Below are positions 31,989-41,604 of a stretch of 64,000 nt of DNA, in pieces. This DNA is from an uncultured Alphaproteobacteria bacterium. GTDB lineage: Bacteria > Pseudomonadota > Alphaproteobacteria > CAAHEQ01 > UBA3637. Within the stretch, counting starts at the first letter, position 1, and the number at the start of each line of letters is the position of its first letter. The notes beneath the pieces are model-generated. The model ran no database searches and had not been told where the DNA came from. It saw only the letters and a list, made by a program, of their open reading frames with translations. The stretch lies in the NCBI GenBank assembly GCA_937888725.1, contig CALARE010000005.1:10218-74217 (forward strand). The letters run 5' to 3'. Both the position numbers and the translations under genes were made by a program.

Positions 31989-33080
31989 ATGGAACAAAAA
32001 ATAAATCAAATGCGTGAAGAAATAATAAGTGCGATTCAAAGTGCTGATACATTGATTGTGCTTGATGAAATACGAGTTAAAACATTGGGTAAAAGTGGTT
32101 CAATTACAGCTCAGATGAAAGAACTGGGTGCTTTGCCTGTTGAAGAAAGAAAAACGGCAGGTCAGTTGCTTAATGTTTTTAAAACAGAAATTGCTGGGGC
32201 AATTGAGGTTAAAAAAGCTGAATTGGAAGAAAAAGAACTTAATGAACGTTTAAAATCTGAAATGGTTGATGTGACACTTCCTGTCAGACCTCAGGTAAAT
32301 ATGGGCCGTATTCACCCTGTTTCTCAAGTGATGGAAGAAATGCTTTCCATTTTTGCACAAATGGGGTTTGATTTGGCCGAAGGACCAGATATTGAAGATG
32401 ACTTCCATAATTTTGAAGCTTTGAATATTCCGCCATCACACCCTGCTCGTCAAATGCAAGCAACTTTCTTTATGGAAAATACGGTTGATAAAGTTTTAAG
32501 AACACAAACATCAGGGGTTCAAATCCGTACAATGGAAAATAAAAAGCCTCCTATCAAAATTGTGGCTCCTGGGCGGACATATCGTAGGGATTATGATATG
32601 ACTCATACGCCAATGTTCCATCAAATTGAAGGGCTTGTGATTGATACAGAAACAAACCTTGCACATCTTAAAACCACATTGGTTGAGTTTATGAAACTCT
32701 TTTTTGAAACAGATGATGTCGCACTTCGTTTTAGACCTTCATATTTCCCATTCACAGAGCCATCGTATGAGGCTGATGTTGGTTGTTCACGTGAAAATGG
32801 TGAATTTAAAATTAAATCAGGTGCTGGTTGGTGTGAGTTACTTGGTTGCGGTATGGTGCATCCAAATGTGCTTAAAAATTGTGGGCTAGATCCTGATGTT
32901 TATCAAGGTTTTGCCTTTGGGTGCGGGATTGATAGATTTGCAATGTTAAAGTACGGAATTCCCGATTTAAGAAGTTTCTTTGATGCTGATATGAGATGGA
33001 TTAAGCATTATGGTTTCTTACCACTTGATATGCCAACAAATACAAGTGGTTTAAGTTTGAATGGAGGATTAAAACGATGA
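31989..33080 (+). CDS. pheS: Phenylalanyl-tRNA synthetase alpha subunit
   Basis: 363 residues: helical N-terminal tRNA-binding arm (1-85), then the class II catalytic core: motif 2 APGRTYRRDYDMTHTPMFHQ, FTEPSYEADVGC, GWCELLGCGMVHPNVL and motif 3 FGCGIDRFAMLKYG. It charges tRNA-Phe as alpha2beta2 with PheT. An extended -10 (TGCTATAAC, 31921-31929) lies upstream; I saw no Phe-codon leader peptide. The C-terminus has a short extra tail after the catalytic core. The stop overlaps pheT by 4 bases. Confidence 0.97.
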   Translation: MEQKINQMREEIISAIQSADTLIVLDEIRVKTLGKSGSITAQMKELGALPVEERKTAGQLLNVFKTEIAGAIEVKKAELEEKELNERLKSEMVDVTLPVRPQVNMGRIHPVSQVMEEMLSIFAQMGFDLAEGPDIEDDFHNFEALNIPPSHPARQMQATFFMENTVDKVLRTQTSGVQIRTMENKKPPIKIVAPGRTYRRDYDMTHTPMFHQIEGLVIDTETNLAHLKTTLVEFMKLFFETDDVALRFRPSYFPFTEPSYEADVGCSRENGEFKIKSGAGWCELLGCGMVHPNVLKNCGLDPDVYQGFAFGCGIDRFAMLKYGIPDLRSFFDADMRWIKHYGFLPLDMPTNTSGLSLNGGLKR

Positions 33081-35437
33081 AAGTTTCATTAACAGCATTA
33101 AAAAGATATTTTGATACAACAGCATCTGTGCAAGAAATTTCTGATAAGTTGACATCTATTGGTTTAGAGGTTGAAGAAGTTGTGGATAAGGGTGCTGATT
33201 TAGAAGGGTTTATTATTGGTGAAATTAAAGCAGTTGAAAATCACCCCAATGCGGATAAACTCCATATTTTACGTGTTTCAACTGGGGATGAAATGATCCA
33301 AGTCGTATGTGGCGCACCCAATGTTTATGAAGGGATGAAATCCATTTTGGCTCGACCTGGGGTCATGATTCCATCTTATGGCGAACGTTTGGAAAAAGGC
33401 GTTATCCGTGGTGTTGAAAGTATGGGTATGATGTGTTCTGAAAAAGAACTTAATCTTGGGACAGATCATTCTGGAATCATTGATTTGAAAACAGATTTGC
33501 CAGCTGGGACACCAGCAAGTGAGGTTTTCCCATCCGATGTTATTTTTGATGTGAATGTAACACCAAATCGAGGCGATTGCTTTGGCGTGAAAGGAATTGC
33601 AAGAGATTTAAATGCAACAGGAATTGGTACGCTGATTGAACAAAATGTTGAGCCTGTTAAAGGAAGTTTCAAATCTCCAATTCAAATTCATATGCAAGAT
33701 GAAAATTGCCCAGAGTTTGTTGGCCGTTATATTCGCAATGTTAAAAATGGTCAAAGCCCAAAATGGATGCAAGATTTCTTAATTTCAATGGGTTTAAGAC
33801 CAATTTCAGCTTTGGTTGACATCACAAATTATATGAATATTGCAGAATGTAGACCGCTTCATGTTTTTGACGCTGATAAATTGACGGGTGATATTTATGT
33901 CCGCTCAGCTAAAGAAGGTGAAAAACTTAAGGCCCTAGATGAAAAAGAATATACACTGCAAGACGGAATGACGGTTATCGCTGATGCTCAAAAGGCACAA
34001 AGTATTGCAGGTATTATGGGTGGAGAGGAAACGGGATGTACTGAAAATACAGTCAATGTCTTTTTAGAAGCAGCCTATTTTAACCCTATTTCAATTGCGT
34101 CAACAGGGCGTATTTTAAATGCTGAATCTGATTCAAGAACACGTTTTGAGCGGGGGATTGATCCTCTTTCTCAAATTGAGGCAAATGAAAAAGCAACGAG
34201 ACTTATTTTAGATATTTGTGGTGGTGAAGCATCTGAGATTATTATAGCAGGAAACGGTGTGACGAACAAAAATATCATCGATTTCGATTTTAATGAAGTA
34301 AAACGTTTATGTGGTTTTGATGTTTCAAGAGAAAAATCAGTTGAAATATTAGAAAAACTTGGTTTTAAAGTTGATGGTAATCGAATTGAAGTTCCTTCAT
34401 GGCGGTCAAATGATGTTAAATTAAAAGCTGATATTGTGGAAGAAATTGTCCGCATTTATGGGCTTGATGAATTACCTAATTCACCATTAAGACCAACCAA
34501 TTTAACAACAAGTATTTTGTTGCCACATCAAAAGCGTGAGGTTGCTATTCGAAGATCACTTGCTAACCGTGGGTTAAATCAAGCAATTACATGGTCCTTT
34601 ATGGATTCGAAATTAGCCAAACATTTTGATTCAAAAGGGATTAAAATTGCGAATCCAATCGCATCAGATTTAGATGAAATGCGTCCATCATTGATACCTA
34701 ATTTGCTCTCTGCGGTTAAACGTAATCAAGATAGAGGGATAAAGGATGTTCAATTATTCGAAGTTGGACCAGAGTTTTATTCGACTGTACCAAATGAACA
34801 ACGCATGGTTGCGGCAGGTGTGCGGGCTGGTAATTTTTATCCACGTCATTTCTTGGCCGAACAAAGGGGTGTTGATGTTTTTGATGCGAAAGCTGATGCA
34901 TTGGATGCACTTGCTTCAATTGATGCACCACAAAATTTACAAATTGCAAGGAAAGCCCCTTCTTGGTATCATCCAGGGCGTTCTGGGTCAGTTGTACTTG
35001 GTAAAAATGTGATTGCTCATTTTGGTGAAATTCATCCAGCAATATTAAAAGTATTTGATATTAAAACGCCTGTATCAGCATTTGAGGTTTATATGGATAA
35101 TGTGCCACAACCTCGTCAAAAAACAAAAGCTCAAAAACTGTTAAAAATGTCTAATTTAATGCCATTAACACGTGATTTTGCTTTTGTGGCAGATAAGGGG
35201 GTTGAGGCATCTAAAATTATGTCTGTTATTGCTAATGTGGATAAAGAAAAAATTACGAATGTGGCGATTTTTGATATTTATGAAGGGGATAAGCTCCCGC
35301 AAGATAAGAAATCGCTTGCCATTCAGGTAACAATTTCTCCAATGGATAAAACAATGACAGATAAAGAAATTGAAATTTTAAGTGTTCAAATTATTAATGC
35401 TGTTCAAAAAGCAACAGGAGCAGAACTAAGAGCTTAA
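33077..35437 (+). CDS. pheT: Phenylalanyl-tRNA synthetase beta subunit
   Basis: 786 residues with the full bacterial domain order: N-terminal EMAP-type tRNA-binding domain (about 39-150, IIGEIKAVENHPNADKLHIL), the B3/B4 editing domain, B5, the core (LPHQKREVAIRRSLANRGLN), and the FDX-ACB domain at the C-terminus (PLTRDFAFVADKGVEASKIM). It is the partner of PheS; editing removes Tyr mischarged on tRNA-Phe. ATGA overlap with pheS couples subunit synthesis. Strong terminator after the stop. Confidence 0.97.
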   Translation: MKVSLTALKRYFDTTASVQEISDKLTSIGLEVEEVVDKGADLEGFIIGEIKAVENHPNADKLHILRVSTGDEMIQVVCGAPNVYEGMKSILARPGVMIPSYGERLEKGVIRGVESMGMMCSEKELNLGTDHSGIIDLKTDLPAGTPASEVFPSDVIFDVNVTPNRGDCFGVKGIARDLNATGIGTLIEQNVEPVKGSFKSPIQIHMQDENCPEFVGRYIRNVKNGQSPKWMQDFLISMGLRPISALVDITNYMNIAECRPLHVFDADKLTGDIYVRSAKEGEKLKALDEKEYTLQDGMTVIADAQKAQSIAGIMGGEETGCTENTVNVFLEAAYFNPISIASTGRILNAESDSRTRFERGIDPLSQIEANEKATRLILDICGGEASEIIIAGNGVTNKNIIDFDFNEVKRLCGFDVSREKSVEILEKLGFKVDGNRIEVPSWRSNDVKLKADIVEEIVRIYGLDELPNSPLRPTNLTTSILLPHQKREVAIRRSLANRGLNQAITWSFMDSKLAKHFDSKGIKIANPIASDLDEMRPSLIPNLLSAVKRNQDRGIKDVQLFEVGPEFYSTVPNEQRMVAAGVRAGNFYPRHFLAEQRGVDVFDAKADALDALASIDAPQNLQIARKAPSWYHPGRSGSVVLGKNVIAHFGEIHPAILKVFDIKTPVSAFEVYMDNVPQPRQKTKAQKLLKMSNLMPLTRDFAFVADKGVEASKIMSVIANVDKEKITNVAIFDIYEGDKLPQDKKSLAIQVTISPMDKTMTDKEIEILSVQIINAVQKATGAELRA

Positions 35438-35460
35438 AATTAATTTTCTTAAAAGAAAAA

Positions 35461-35490
35461 ACGGGCAATTTTATTGCTCGTTTTTTTGTG
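35461..35490 (+). terminator. Terminator after pheST
   Basis: 8 bp stem ACGGGCAA / TTGCTCGT with a 4-base loop, followed by seven T residues. Confidence 0.85.
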
Positions 35491-35623
35491 AAAGATTTAT
35501 GAAGGAATCATTTCAAAAATATTAAAAAAATAAAAAATATTACATAAAGATCTTTTTATTTGAAATTTTTATAACTATATTTTAAAAGCGATTATTATAC
35601 AACTATTACATAGGAGAATCATA

Positions 35624-36007
35624 ATGAAAAAATTAGTTTATACATCCCTTTTTGCAATGAGTGTTGCTTTTTCAGGTATTGCGATGGCAGGCTTTCACGC
35701 TGATACACCAACGCCAGCTGTAAAAGGTGGTTTTAAAGGTCCAACTACAGGAATAACAACAGTTGCTGAAGCTTTGAAAGCAAAGGATGATTCGCTTGTT
35801 GTTTTAACAGGGAAAATTGAAAAAGAAACAGGTAAAGAAAAATATCTTTTTCGTGATTCAACAGGAGCAATAATAGTTGAAATTGATAATGATGATTGGC
35901 ATGGTCAAGACGTAACACCAAATGATACGGTAGTTATCCATGGTGAAGTTGATAAGGAAATTTTGCATGCTCCTGAAATTGATGTAGATAAGATTATCAA
36001 ACAATAA
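35624..36007 (+). CDS. YgiW/YdeI-type periplasmic OB-fold (BOF) protein
   Basis: 127 residues: signal peptide (1-22, IAMA) and a single BOF domain (about 40-125): ITTVAEALKAKDDSLVVLTG, YLFRDSTGAIIVEIDNDDW, NDTVVIHGEVDKE and the closing EIDVDKI. Family members (YgiW, YdeI) are stress-induced periplasmic proteins. AGGAGAATC precedes the start. It is a monocistronic unit with a terminator at 36057. Good family match; ligand unknown. Confidence 0.87.
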   Translation: MKKLVYTSLFAMSVAFSGIAMAGFHADTPTPAVKGGFKGPTTGITTVAEALKAKDDSLVVLTGKIEKETGKEKYLFRDSTGAIIVEIDNDDWHGQDVTPNDTVVIHGEVDKEILHAPEIDVDKIIKQ

Positions 36008-36056
36008 TAATTAAAAAACATTAAAACGAACTGTTCTTAAAAAATTGGACAGAACG

Positions 36057-36100
36057 AAAAGCCTCTTGAAGATTGAAGTAGCAATATTCGAGAGGCTTTT
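36057..36100 (+). terminator. Terminator after the BOF protein gene
   Basis: 14 bp stem AAAAGCCTCTTGAA / TTCGAGAGGCTTTT with a 16-base loop. Confidence 0.75.
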
Positions 36101-36147
36101 ATATAATAAAAAAAGAAATACCAGTTTAATTTGAAACAGTTTTTAGC

Positions 36148-36176
36148 TTGACAAAAAATGTTTTTTGTTGTAATAT
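36148..36176 (+). promoter_or_regulatory. Strong promoter of the 36208-38428 pair
   Basis: Consensus TTGACA (36148-36153), 17 bases, TAATAT (36171-36176), 31 bases before ATG. Confidence 0.7.
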
Positions 36177-36207
36177 CTAAAAATATAGACAAATATCGGG
36201 AGTGTGA

Positions 36208-37014
36208 ATGAATAACGAAGATAACATCGAAAAATTTATAAATTATATTAAATATATACAAAGAAATTTTTGTTCTGAATCTATTTCAAAAAAGTTTTTG
36301 GATTCTCCATTTTCTAAAAAGTTGAAAGAATATTCTGTGAAAGATAAAGAAAGATGTTGCATAAAATTTGTTGAATATTTATTTCTTTTTATTCGGCGTG
36401 AATGTCCGAGTTATTATAAGCACTTGCGGATAAATAGTTTCTATCTTGATGAAAAAAAAATAAAAAATATGTTGTTGTTGCTGAAAAAACATATTGGAGA
36501 TAAATCCGAAACATTTACTGAGGCTGTTGACCTTTTCAATGGGTATATATCTTCTGATAATATAATTTCAAAAAAAGCGATTTTAGATTGTGTTCGATCC
36601 TTTTACCCAAAGGATAAAAAACCTTCTAGATGTGCTGATTTTATTGTGTTAAATGAAATGAATAAGCGGATGAATTATATATTGACTTCTAGCGAGTTAA
36701 AAGATGTGTTGTATACTTTAAATTCTGAGTGCTTTTTTTCTGAACAAGATCTCTTATGTGATAAAAGCTCTTGTTCATATAATATACCAAATGAAAAATA
36801 TTCTTTTTTAATAGTAAAAAATGGAATTTTTAATTTTTTGTATAAAAGGAAAAAACAGACTGATACTAAAATGGGCGTATGTTCTTTTTCGGATAAAACA
36901 TTTGCTTCTTTTTATGCAGAGCTTAAGAAAAATCATATTGAACTAAGTGGTGAACAATCAGATACACCATTTTTAAAGGTGCATTTATCCAGTATAAAAG
37001 ATAATCAAAGATAA
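36208..37014 (+). CDS. Protein of unknown function, first of a pair
   Basis: 268 residues, no signal peptide, Lys/Ser/Phe-rich with many Cys (CSES, RCCIKF, ECPS, LDCVRS, RCADF, ECFF, LLCDKSSC, GVCSF). Helical N-terminus (KFINYIKYIQRNF, CIKFVEYLFLFIRRECPSYY). More AT-rich and Cys-rich than neighbouring genes, which suggests acquired DNA. It is followed after 7 bases by a second unknown gene, and both are driven by a near-consensus promoter. No domain recognised. Confidence 0.65.
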   Translation: MNNEDNIEKFINYIKYIQRNFCSESISKKFLDSPFSKKLKEYSVKDKERCCIKFVEYLFLFIRRECPSYYKHLRINSFYLDEKKIKNMLLLLKKHIGDKSETFTEAVDLFNGYISSDNIISKKAILDCVRSFYPKDKKPSRCADFIVLNEMNKRMNYILTSSELKDVLYTLNSECFFSEQDLLCDKSSCSYNIPNEKYSFLIVKNGIFNFLYKRKKQTDTKMGVCSFSDKTFASFYAELKKNHIELSGEQSDTPFLKVHLSSIKDNQR

Positions 37015-37021
37015 ATTTTTT

Positions 37022-38428
37022 ATGGATTTTCTAATGGATAAAAAAAAGAACAAAACTTTAAAATCAATCGAAACAATTAATCAACAGCCTATTTTCTTTT
37101 TAGTATCCAAGGGTGATCTTGAGATTGTTAATGACTGTATTGTGACTGCGGGCTCCAGTTTGAGTGAGCGGATTGATGATATTTTAAAAATCAGAAAATT
37201 AGTGCTTGGTAATGATGGTAAAGAATATGTTTTTTTAGATTCTTCAGGAAACTCAATTTCTCCTTTGAATCCACATATGAAAACATCAATTGTACTTTGC
37301 CCAGATGGACAGCGTATTGGAACTGCAAAACGGGTTGTTTTTCGTGTGGATACACAAAGCGATCCACATGCTAGTTTTATTGCTTTTCTTGAGTCTTTTG
37401 AACAGCATTTAGGGAGTATGGCGTATAAAAGTGCTTATGGTGATCAAAAACCAGTTGAATGGCGTAATTTGTTAGAAAAAGAATATATTGCTATTCAATT
37501 AGAAGGGGATTTTATTCCATTAAAGGAAAGACAAAAAATAAAAGATGACACGCCTGAAGGTGTTTTTTTTACTTTGCAGAGTGAGTACAATTCTTGTGAT
37601 AATGCCACCATTGTTGAAACAAAAATTTCGGTAGCTGAAAATTTTGCAAATTTAACACAGTTAAATGAAGAAATTTTTGATGAAATTATTGGGATTGCTA
37701 ACTTCGAAGAATTGGATAGATATTTTGAAAAATTTTCTTCTTTCACATATGAAAATAAATGCACATTTTATGAGTGGATTGATGAGTGGGTTGATAAAAA
37801 TGCGGAAATTCCTATTTTGGATAAGGTTGTTTATCTTTGTTGGCGTGGATTTAATGCAGATGCAGATATTAAAACAAAAAAAAATCAGTTAAACAGGTAT
37901 CATTTTTTAAATAAGGAATCTCTGCAACAAGAGTTGAGAACTTTGCGAAGTGAACAGATTTCAAAAAATAAAATATATACGTTATTTAATGCTCTTTTGA
38001 CTGTTGTTAACTCAGTCCAAGAAAAAGATACTTGTGATGAAGATGAAAAAAATGCAAATCAGTTTTATGCTATTCTTGAGGTGAAAGATTCTTATGCTAA
38101 AAATACGCTATTATCAGAAGATGCAAATAAAAAATTAACAAAACAATTGCTTCATTTTTTATTAAAAAACGGATTTGTTGTGCGTTCTCAGGGAGATATA
38201 GTACGAAGCCTTTGTGTTGTTGCTTGTCTTGCAAGTGATGCGAATACAGAAAATGTCAGTAAATGTTATCAAAATATTGCATCTGAAGTTCAAAAAACTT
38301 ATCCTAGTTCTGACGAGTTGCAAAGAATTGTGGTGAGAAATTCAAATACAGAAATAGGTGTGGTGAGAAAGTTAGATGTAGAAATAGGTTCACTTTTGAA
38401 ACAGTTTTTACAAAAATTTAGATCATAA
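37022..38428 (+). CDS. Protein of unknown function, second of a pair
   Basis: 468 residues, cytoplasmic by composition. Start could be 37022 or the ATG at 37034 (MDKKKNKTLKS); neither has a good ribosome site, so translation is probably coupled to the gene before. Residues about 20-130 look beta-rich (PIFFLVSKGDLEIVNDCIVT, KEYVFLDSSGNSISPLNPHM); the C-terminal 240 residues are helical and acidic (EELDRYFEKFSSFTYENK, NKKLTKQLLHFLLKNGF). No recognised domain or catalytic motif. It may form a complex with the 268-residue partner. Confidence 0.65.
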   Translation: MDFLMDKKKNKTLKSIETINQQPIFFLVSKGDLEIVNDCIVTAGSSLSERIDDILKIRKLVLGNDGKEYVFLDSSGNSISPLNPHMKTSIVLCPDGQRIGTAKRVVFRVDTQSDPHASFIAFLESFEQHLGSMAYKSAYGDQKPVEWRNLLEKEYIAIQLEGDFIPLKERQKIKDDTPEGVFFTLQSEYNSCDNATIVETKISVAENFANLTQLNEEIFDEIIGIANFEELDRYFEKFSSFTYENKCTFYEWIDEWVDKNAEIPILDKVVYLCWRGFNADADIKTKKNQLNRYHFLNKESLQQELRTLRSEQISKNKIYTLFNALLTVVNSVQEKDTCDEDEKNANQFYAILEVKDSYAKNTLLSEDANKKLTKQLLHFLLKNGFVVRSQGDIVRSLCVVACLASDANTENVSKCYQNIASEVQKTYPSSDELQRIVVRNSNTEIGVVRKLDVEIGSLLKQFLQKFRS

Positions 38429-38471
38429 TTCAACATGCTCTTTTTTTAGGATTTTTGAAACATTTTTTCTG

Positions 38472-38500
38472 TTGTCAAAATCTTTAAAGAATGTTATCCT
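38472..38500 (+). promoter_or_regulatory. Promoter of the 38522 gene
   Basis: TTGTCA (38472-38477), 17 bases, TATCCT (38495-38500); AGGAGGGG follows as ribosome site 7 bases before ATG. Confidence 0.55.
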
Positions 38501-38521
38501 ATATATAGGAGGGGATATATT

Positions 38522-39331
38522 ATGGTAAAAGTCACATTGTTGCGAGAAGAACAAATTTGGGGCCCTGACGCTTTAGATGTAATTAAAATTTATGGCACTA
38601 AGGTGGCTCAAAGTGATTTGGCAATTGTTCTTGGAGGATGGCTTGGTAGCGATGGCGTTACGATGGAAGGGGATAGATCTGGATATATGTGGACAGCCTC
38701 TGGTTTGTTGGATTTAGGTCTTGTTCGAACCATTACGCATGCAGGTGATAAATGCTATTATTATCCAAATCGTAGACGTGATGGTGTGCGTCCTGTGTTG
38801 TTAAAAGATGAAACCGCTAAAATTACACCTGATTCAATTAGGGAAATGGTATTGACGGATGGTCAAATTGTGAAATTAGCGATGTATGGGGAATATCCAC
38901 AAAAATCTGTTAAAATAAAGTTAAGCGAATTATTAGAAAAAATGTATCATAATAAAGAATTGAAAAAGACAAAACGTTATTTTACATTTGATACGGCGGG
39001 TTTGACTGATTATGAAACAGGGTTGAAGCCAAAGCAATATTTTGTTTATATTCACGATGGTAAGAGCTATGTTCGATTGGAGGGACGCCCAGCTGATAGC
39101 GATTCAATTTTATCGAATGGAAAAGATGTGCAAATTGGTGAACCGTATTGGATTGAAGTGTTGCCAATTAAATGGCTTGTAGATGAAAAAACGGGGATTT
39201 GGATTTCTAAAAAAGCACTGGTAAGTGGGATTCGTTTTGGTGCAGATGATACTTATAATGGTAAATTTGAAGAAACGGATATGCACCATTATTTAAATAC
39301 ATATTTTGCCAACGAGATGTTGAATAAATAG
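38522..39331 (+). CDS. Protein with two DUF6273-like modules
   Basis: 269 residues, no signal peptide. The C-terminal part (about 120-265) has the DUF6273 layout: GEYPQKSV, IEVLPIKWLVDEKTGIWISK, KALVSGIRFG and HYLNTYFANEML (the LN..F ending). The N-terminal part (about 20-105: GGWLGSDGVTMEGDRSGYMW, YYYPNRRRDGVRPVL) looks like the core of a related formylglycine-enzyme-like fold, as seen in C-type-lectin-like and phage tail fibre-associated proteins. It has its own promoter. Function unknown; the DUF assignment rests on pattern recognition only. Confidence 0.55.
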   Translation: MVKVTLLREEQIWGPDALDVIKIYGTKVAQSDLAIVLGGWLGSDGVTMEGDRSGYMWTASGLLDLGLVRTITHAGDKCYYYPNRRRDGVRPVLLKDETAKITPDSIREMVLTDGQIVKLAMYGEYPQKSVKIKLSELLEKMYHNKELKKTKRYFTFDTAGLTDYETGLKPKQYFVYIHDGKSYVRLEGRPADSDSILSNGKDVQIGEPYWIEVLPIKWLVDEKTGIWISKKALVSGIRFGADDTYNGKFEETDMHHYLNTYFANEMLNK

Positions 39332-39489
39332 AATATATGAAATACAGCTCTCATGGTAAGGAAAGCGTATATCAAAAATGATTTTCTTTAATATTAGGAC
39401 TTGAATTTTATACCATATGATGGTATGAAAAATAATAACATATAATACGCATAATATTTTGTGTTAGAGGTGAGGGAGTCATTTTTGTA

Positions 39490-39963
39490 ATGAAGAAAAT
39501 TTTAACCTTGTTTTTGATTGTTTTTATGGCGGGATGCAGTACGCTGACTCAAGAAGAAAAAAATGCTATCGATGATTTAAGACGTATTCGTATTACGGTT
39601 AAACGTCCTGTGTCAAAGTGGAAAGCTCCTGTGGATACGAAAAAAGCAACTATTCTTAGTATATTGCCAGGTGGCGGAAATTTTTATCTAGCAAGCACTG
39701 GTGCTGCAGGTAAAGAGCAATATCTTTATGGTGCACTTAATTTGATAACATGGCCTTTTTCGCTTTCTTGGGCAATACCGACTGTATATCATGAAGCAGA
39801 CAATATTAACAAAAAAGATTTAATATATTATTATACTTATAATCCAGAGGGTGTAAATTTATTGCATTATAACGGATATCATCTAACACCAGAAGGGTAT
39901 TTGCAAAGACTTTATCGTCGGGTTTATCAATATACAGATGCTACTCCTTGGGGTTATTATTAA
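39490..39963 (+). CDS. Lipoprotein of unknown function, 157 residues
   Basis: Signal with lipobox MAGC (Cys16), then TLTQEEKNAIDDLRRIRITV. Residues about 50-105 contain TILSILPGGGNFYLASTGAA and a hydrophobic WPFSLSWAIPTVYHEADN, reminiscent of bacterial TM2-like or DUF-type stretches. The C-terminus is Tyr-rich (YNGYHLTPEGYLQRLYRRVY). Weak ribosome site (GAGGTGAGGGAG about 15 bases upstream). Single-gene unit between a 158-base spacer and a bidirectional terminator. No partner gene visible. Confidence 0.7.
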   Translation: MKKILTLFLIVFMAGCSTLTQEEKNAIDDLRRIRITVKRPVSKWKAPVDTKKATILSILPGGGNFYLASTGAAGKEQYLYGALNLITWPFSLSWAIPTVYHEADNINKKDLIYYYTYNPEGVNLLHYNGYHLTPEGYLQRLYRRVYQYTDATPWGYY

Positions 39964-40045
39964 TAAATTCAAAGTGATTATTTTAAGTTAAAAGTTATTT
40001 ATGTGAAATAAATTATCCCAAAGATATCTTTTAATGCTATAAAAA

Positions 40046-40075
40046 AAACAGGCGAGAATACCGCCTGTTTTTTAT
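40046..40075. terminator. Bidirectional terminator between the lipoprotein gene and glyS
   Basis: Stem AAACAGGCG / CGCCTGTTT (40046-40054, 40062-40070) with A tract before and T tract after; it serves both convergent genes. Confidence 0.85.
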
Positions 40076-40084
40076 ATTTTATTT

Positions 40085-41449
40085 TTAAATAAAATATTCT
40101 TTTAATATTTGGGGCAATTCATCTAATGAAACACGTTTCTGTTCCATTGTATCTCTATCACGAATGGTAACAGTTGTTGGTTGTTGTTCAATACTTTCAA
40201 AGTCAACCGTAATACAAAATGGTGTACCAATTTCATCATGACGACGATATGCTTTACCAATGTTCCCTGAGTCTTCAAGCATCACACGGCCAATACCTGT
40301 TTTTAAGAGTTGATTCTTAATGTTGCGAGCCATTTCCATAATTTGAGGGTTGTTACGTTTAAGGGGAATAACAGCCGCTTTAACTGGAGCAAGATGTTTT
40401 TTCAGTTTTAAAACAGTTCTCACTTCACCATTTGGTAATGTTTCTTCTGTATATGCTTCAGTTAAAACCGCAAGAACGCCACGTTCGACTCCTGCTGATG
40501 GTTCGATAACAAAAGGAACATACCACTTTTTTGACTCATCATCAAAAAGGGCAAGTTTTGTAGCACTTTCTTTGTTTTCATGTGGTGTTGATGTGAGATT
40601 TAACTCTGATTGATAACGTGTGTGGTTGCCAAGATCATAATCCGTTCTATCAGCAATTCCTTCTAGTTCTTCCAATCCATGTGGAAATTCATATTCTAAA
40701 TCATATGTTGCTTTTGAATAATGAGCAAGTTCTTCTTTTTCAATGGTGTGGACTTTTAGTTTGTCTTTATTAAGACCTTGATCTAGCCACCAATTGATGC
40801 GATTATCCTTCCAAGTTTCAAGCCATTCTTCATCAGTCCCTGGTTTAACAAAATATTCAAGCTCCATCTGTTCAAACTCACGCACACGGAAAATAAAGTT
40901 ACGAGGCGTGATTTCATTGCGGAAAGATTTCCCAATTTGTGCAATACCAAAGGGGGCTTTGCGTGAAGTAGAATCAACGACATTTTTAAATTGAGTAAAA
41001 ATTGCTTGAGCTGTTTCTGGGCGAAGATAGGCATAATTTTCACTATTTTCAACAGGGCCAACTGTTGTTTTAAACATTAGATTAAACATCCGTGGTTCAG
41101 TTAATTCTGTGCTACCACAATTTGGACATTTTCCATCTTTGATGTGATCAGCTCTAAAGCGATTTTTACATTTTTTACAATCTGTCAATGGATCGGTAAA
41201 AGTTGCTTCATGCCCGCTGTAATGTAAAACTTTTTGATGTGTTAAAATAGAGGCATCTAAACCCTCAACATCGTCACGTTCATAAATCATAGAACGCCAC
41301 CATGCTGCTTTCAAGTTGTTTTTAAGTTCAACACCTAAGGGGCCAAAGTCATAAACACCTTGCAAACCGCCATAAATATCAGCGTTTTGAAAGATAAATC
41401 CACGTCTTTTACAAAGTGAAACCAATTGATCCATAGATGTTGCTGGCAT
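40085..41449 (-). CDS. glyS: Glycyl-tRNA synthetase, single-chain (alpha2) type
   Basis: 454 residues: class II core with [20 protein letters not shown] near the N-terminus, zinc-like cysteines (CKKCKN, CPNCGS), motif 2 [20 protein letters not shown], motif 3 [18 protein letters not shown], and a C-terminal anticodon-binding domain ([20 protein letters not shown]). This is the dimeric alpha2 GlyRS of archaea, eukaryotes, Gram-positives and some others; most proteobacteria use the unrelated GlyQ/GlyS alpha2beta2 enzyme. Own promoter TTGAAT, 17 bases, TATAAT (41495-41523). An alternative origin by transfer is possible. Confidence 0.95.
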   Translation of the reverse strand: MPATSMDQLVSLCKRRGFIFQNADIYGGLQGVYDFGPLGVELKNNLKAAWWRSMIYERDDVEGLDASILTHQKVLHYSGHEATFTDPLTDCKKCKNRFRADHIKDGKCPNCGSTELTEPRMFNLMFKTTVGPVENSENYAYLRPETAQAIFTQFKNVVDSTSRKAPFGIAQIGKSFRNEITPRNFIFRVREFEQMELEYFVKPGTDEEWLETWKDNRINWWLDQGLNKDKLKVHTIEKEELAHYSKATYDLEYEFPHGLEELEGIADRTDYDLGNHTRYQSELNLTSTPHENKESATKLALFDDESKKWYVPFVIEPSAGVERGVLAVLTEAYTEETLPNGEVRTVLKLKKHLAPVKAAVIPLKRNNPQIMEMARNIKNQLLKTGIGRVMLEDSGNIGKAYRRHDEIGTPFCITVDFESIEQQPTTVTIRDRDTMEQKRVSLDELPQILKEYFI

Positions 41450-41494
41450 ATGAGAATACTCCTATAAAATTATATAATTTAACAAAACTAAATC

Positions 41495-41523
41495 ATTATA
41501 TATTAAAAAGCAAAAAAATTCAA
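41495..41523 (-). promoter_or_regulatory. glyS: Promoter of glyS
   Basis: Minus strand TTGAAT (41523-41518), exactly 17 bases, TATAAT (41500-41495). No T-box leader is visible between it and the start. Confidence 0.65.
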
Positions 41524-41563
41524 TCTCTTTATCATAATTTTGTAGTGATTTAAAAATAAAAAA

Positions 41564-41592
41564 AAGCGGAACAAAAATGTCCCGCTTAAAAA
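41564..41592 (-). terminator. Terminator after the 41605 gene
   Basis: Stem AAGCGG-ACA / TGT-CCGCTT with a short A loop, flanked by A and T runs. Confidence 0.7.
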
Positions 41593-41604
41593 ATTAAATA
41601 AAAT

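Noticed and set aside
36208..38428. Prophage remnant
   Set aside because: No integrase, capsid, tail or lysis gene is seen; only unknown proteins and ordinary neighbours.
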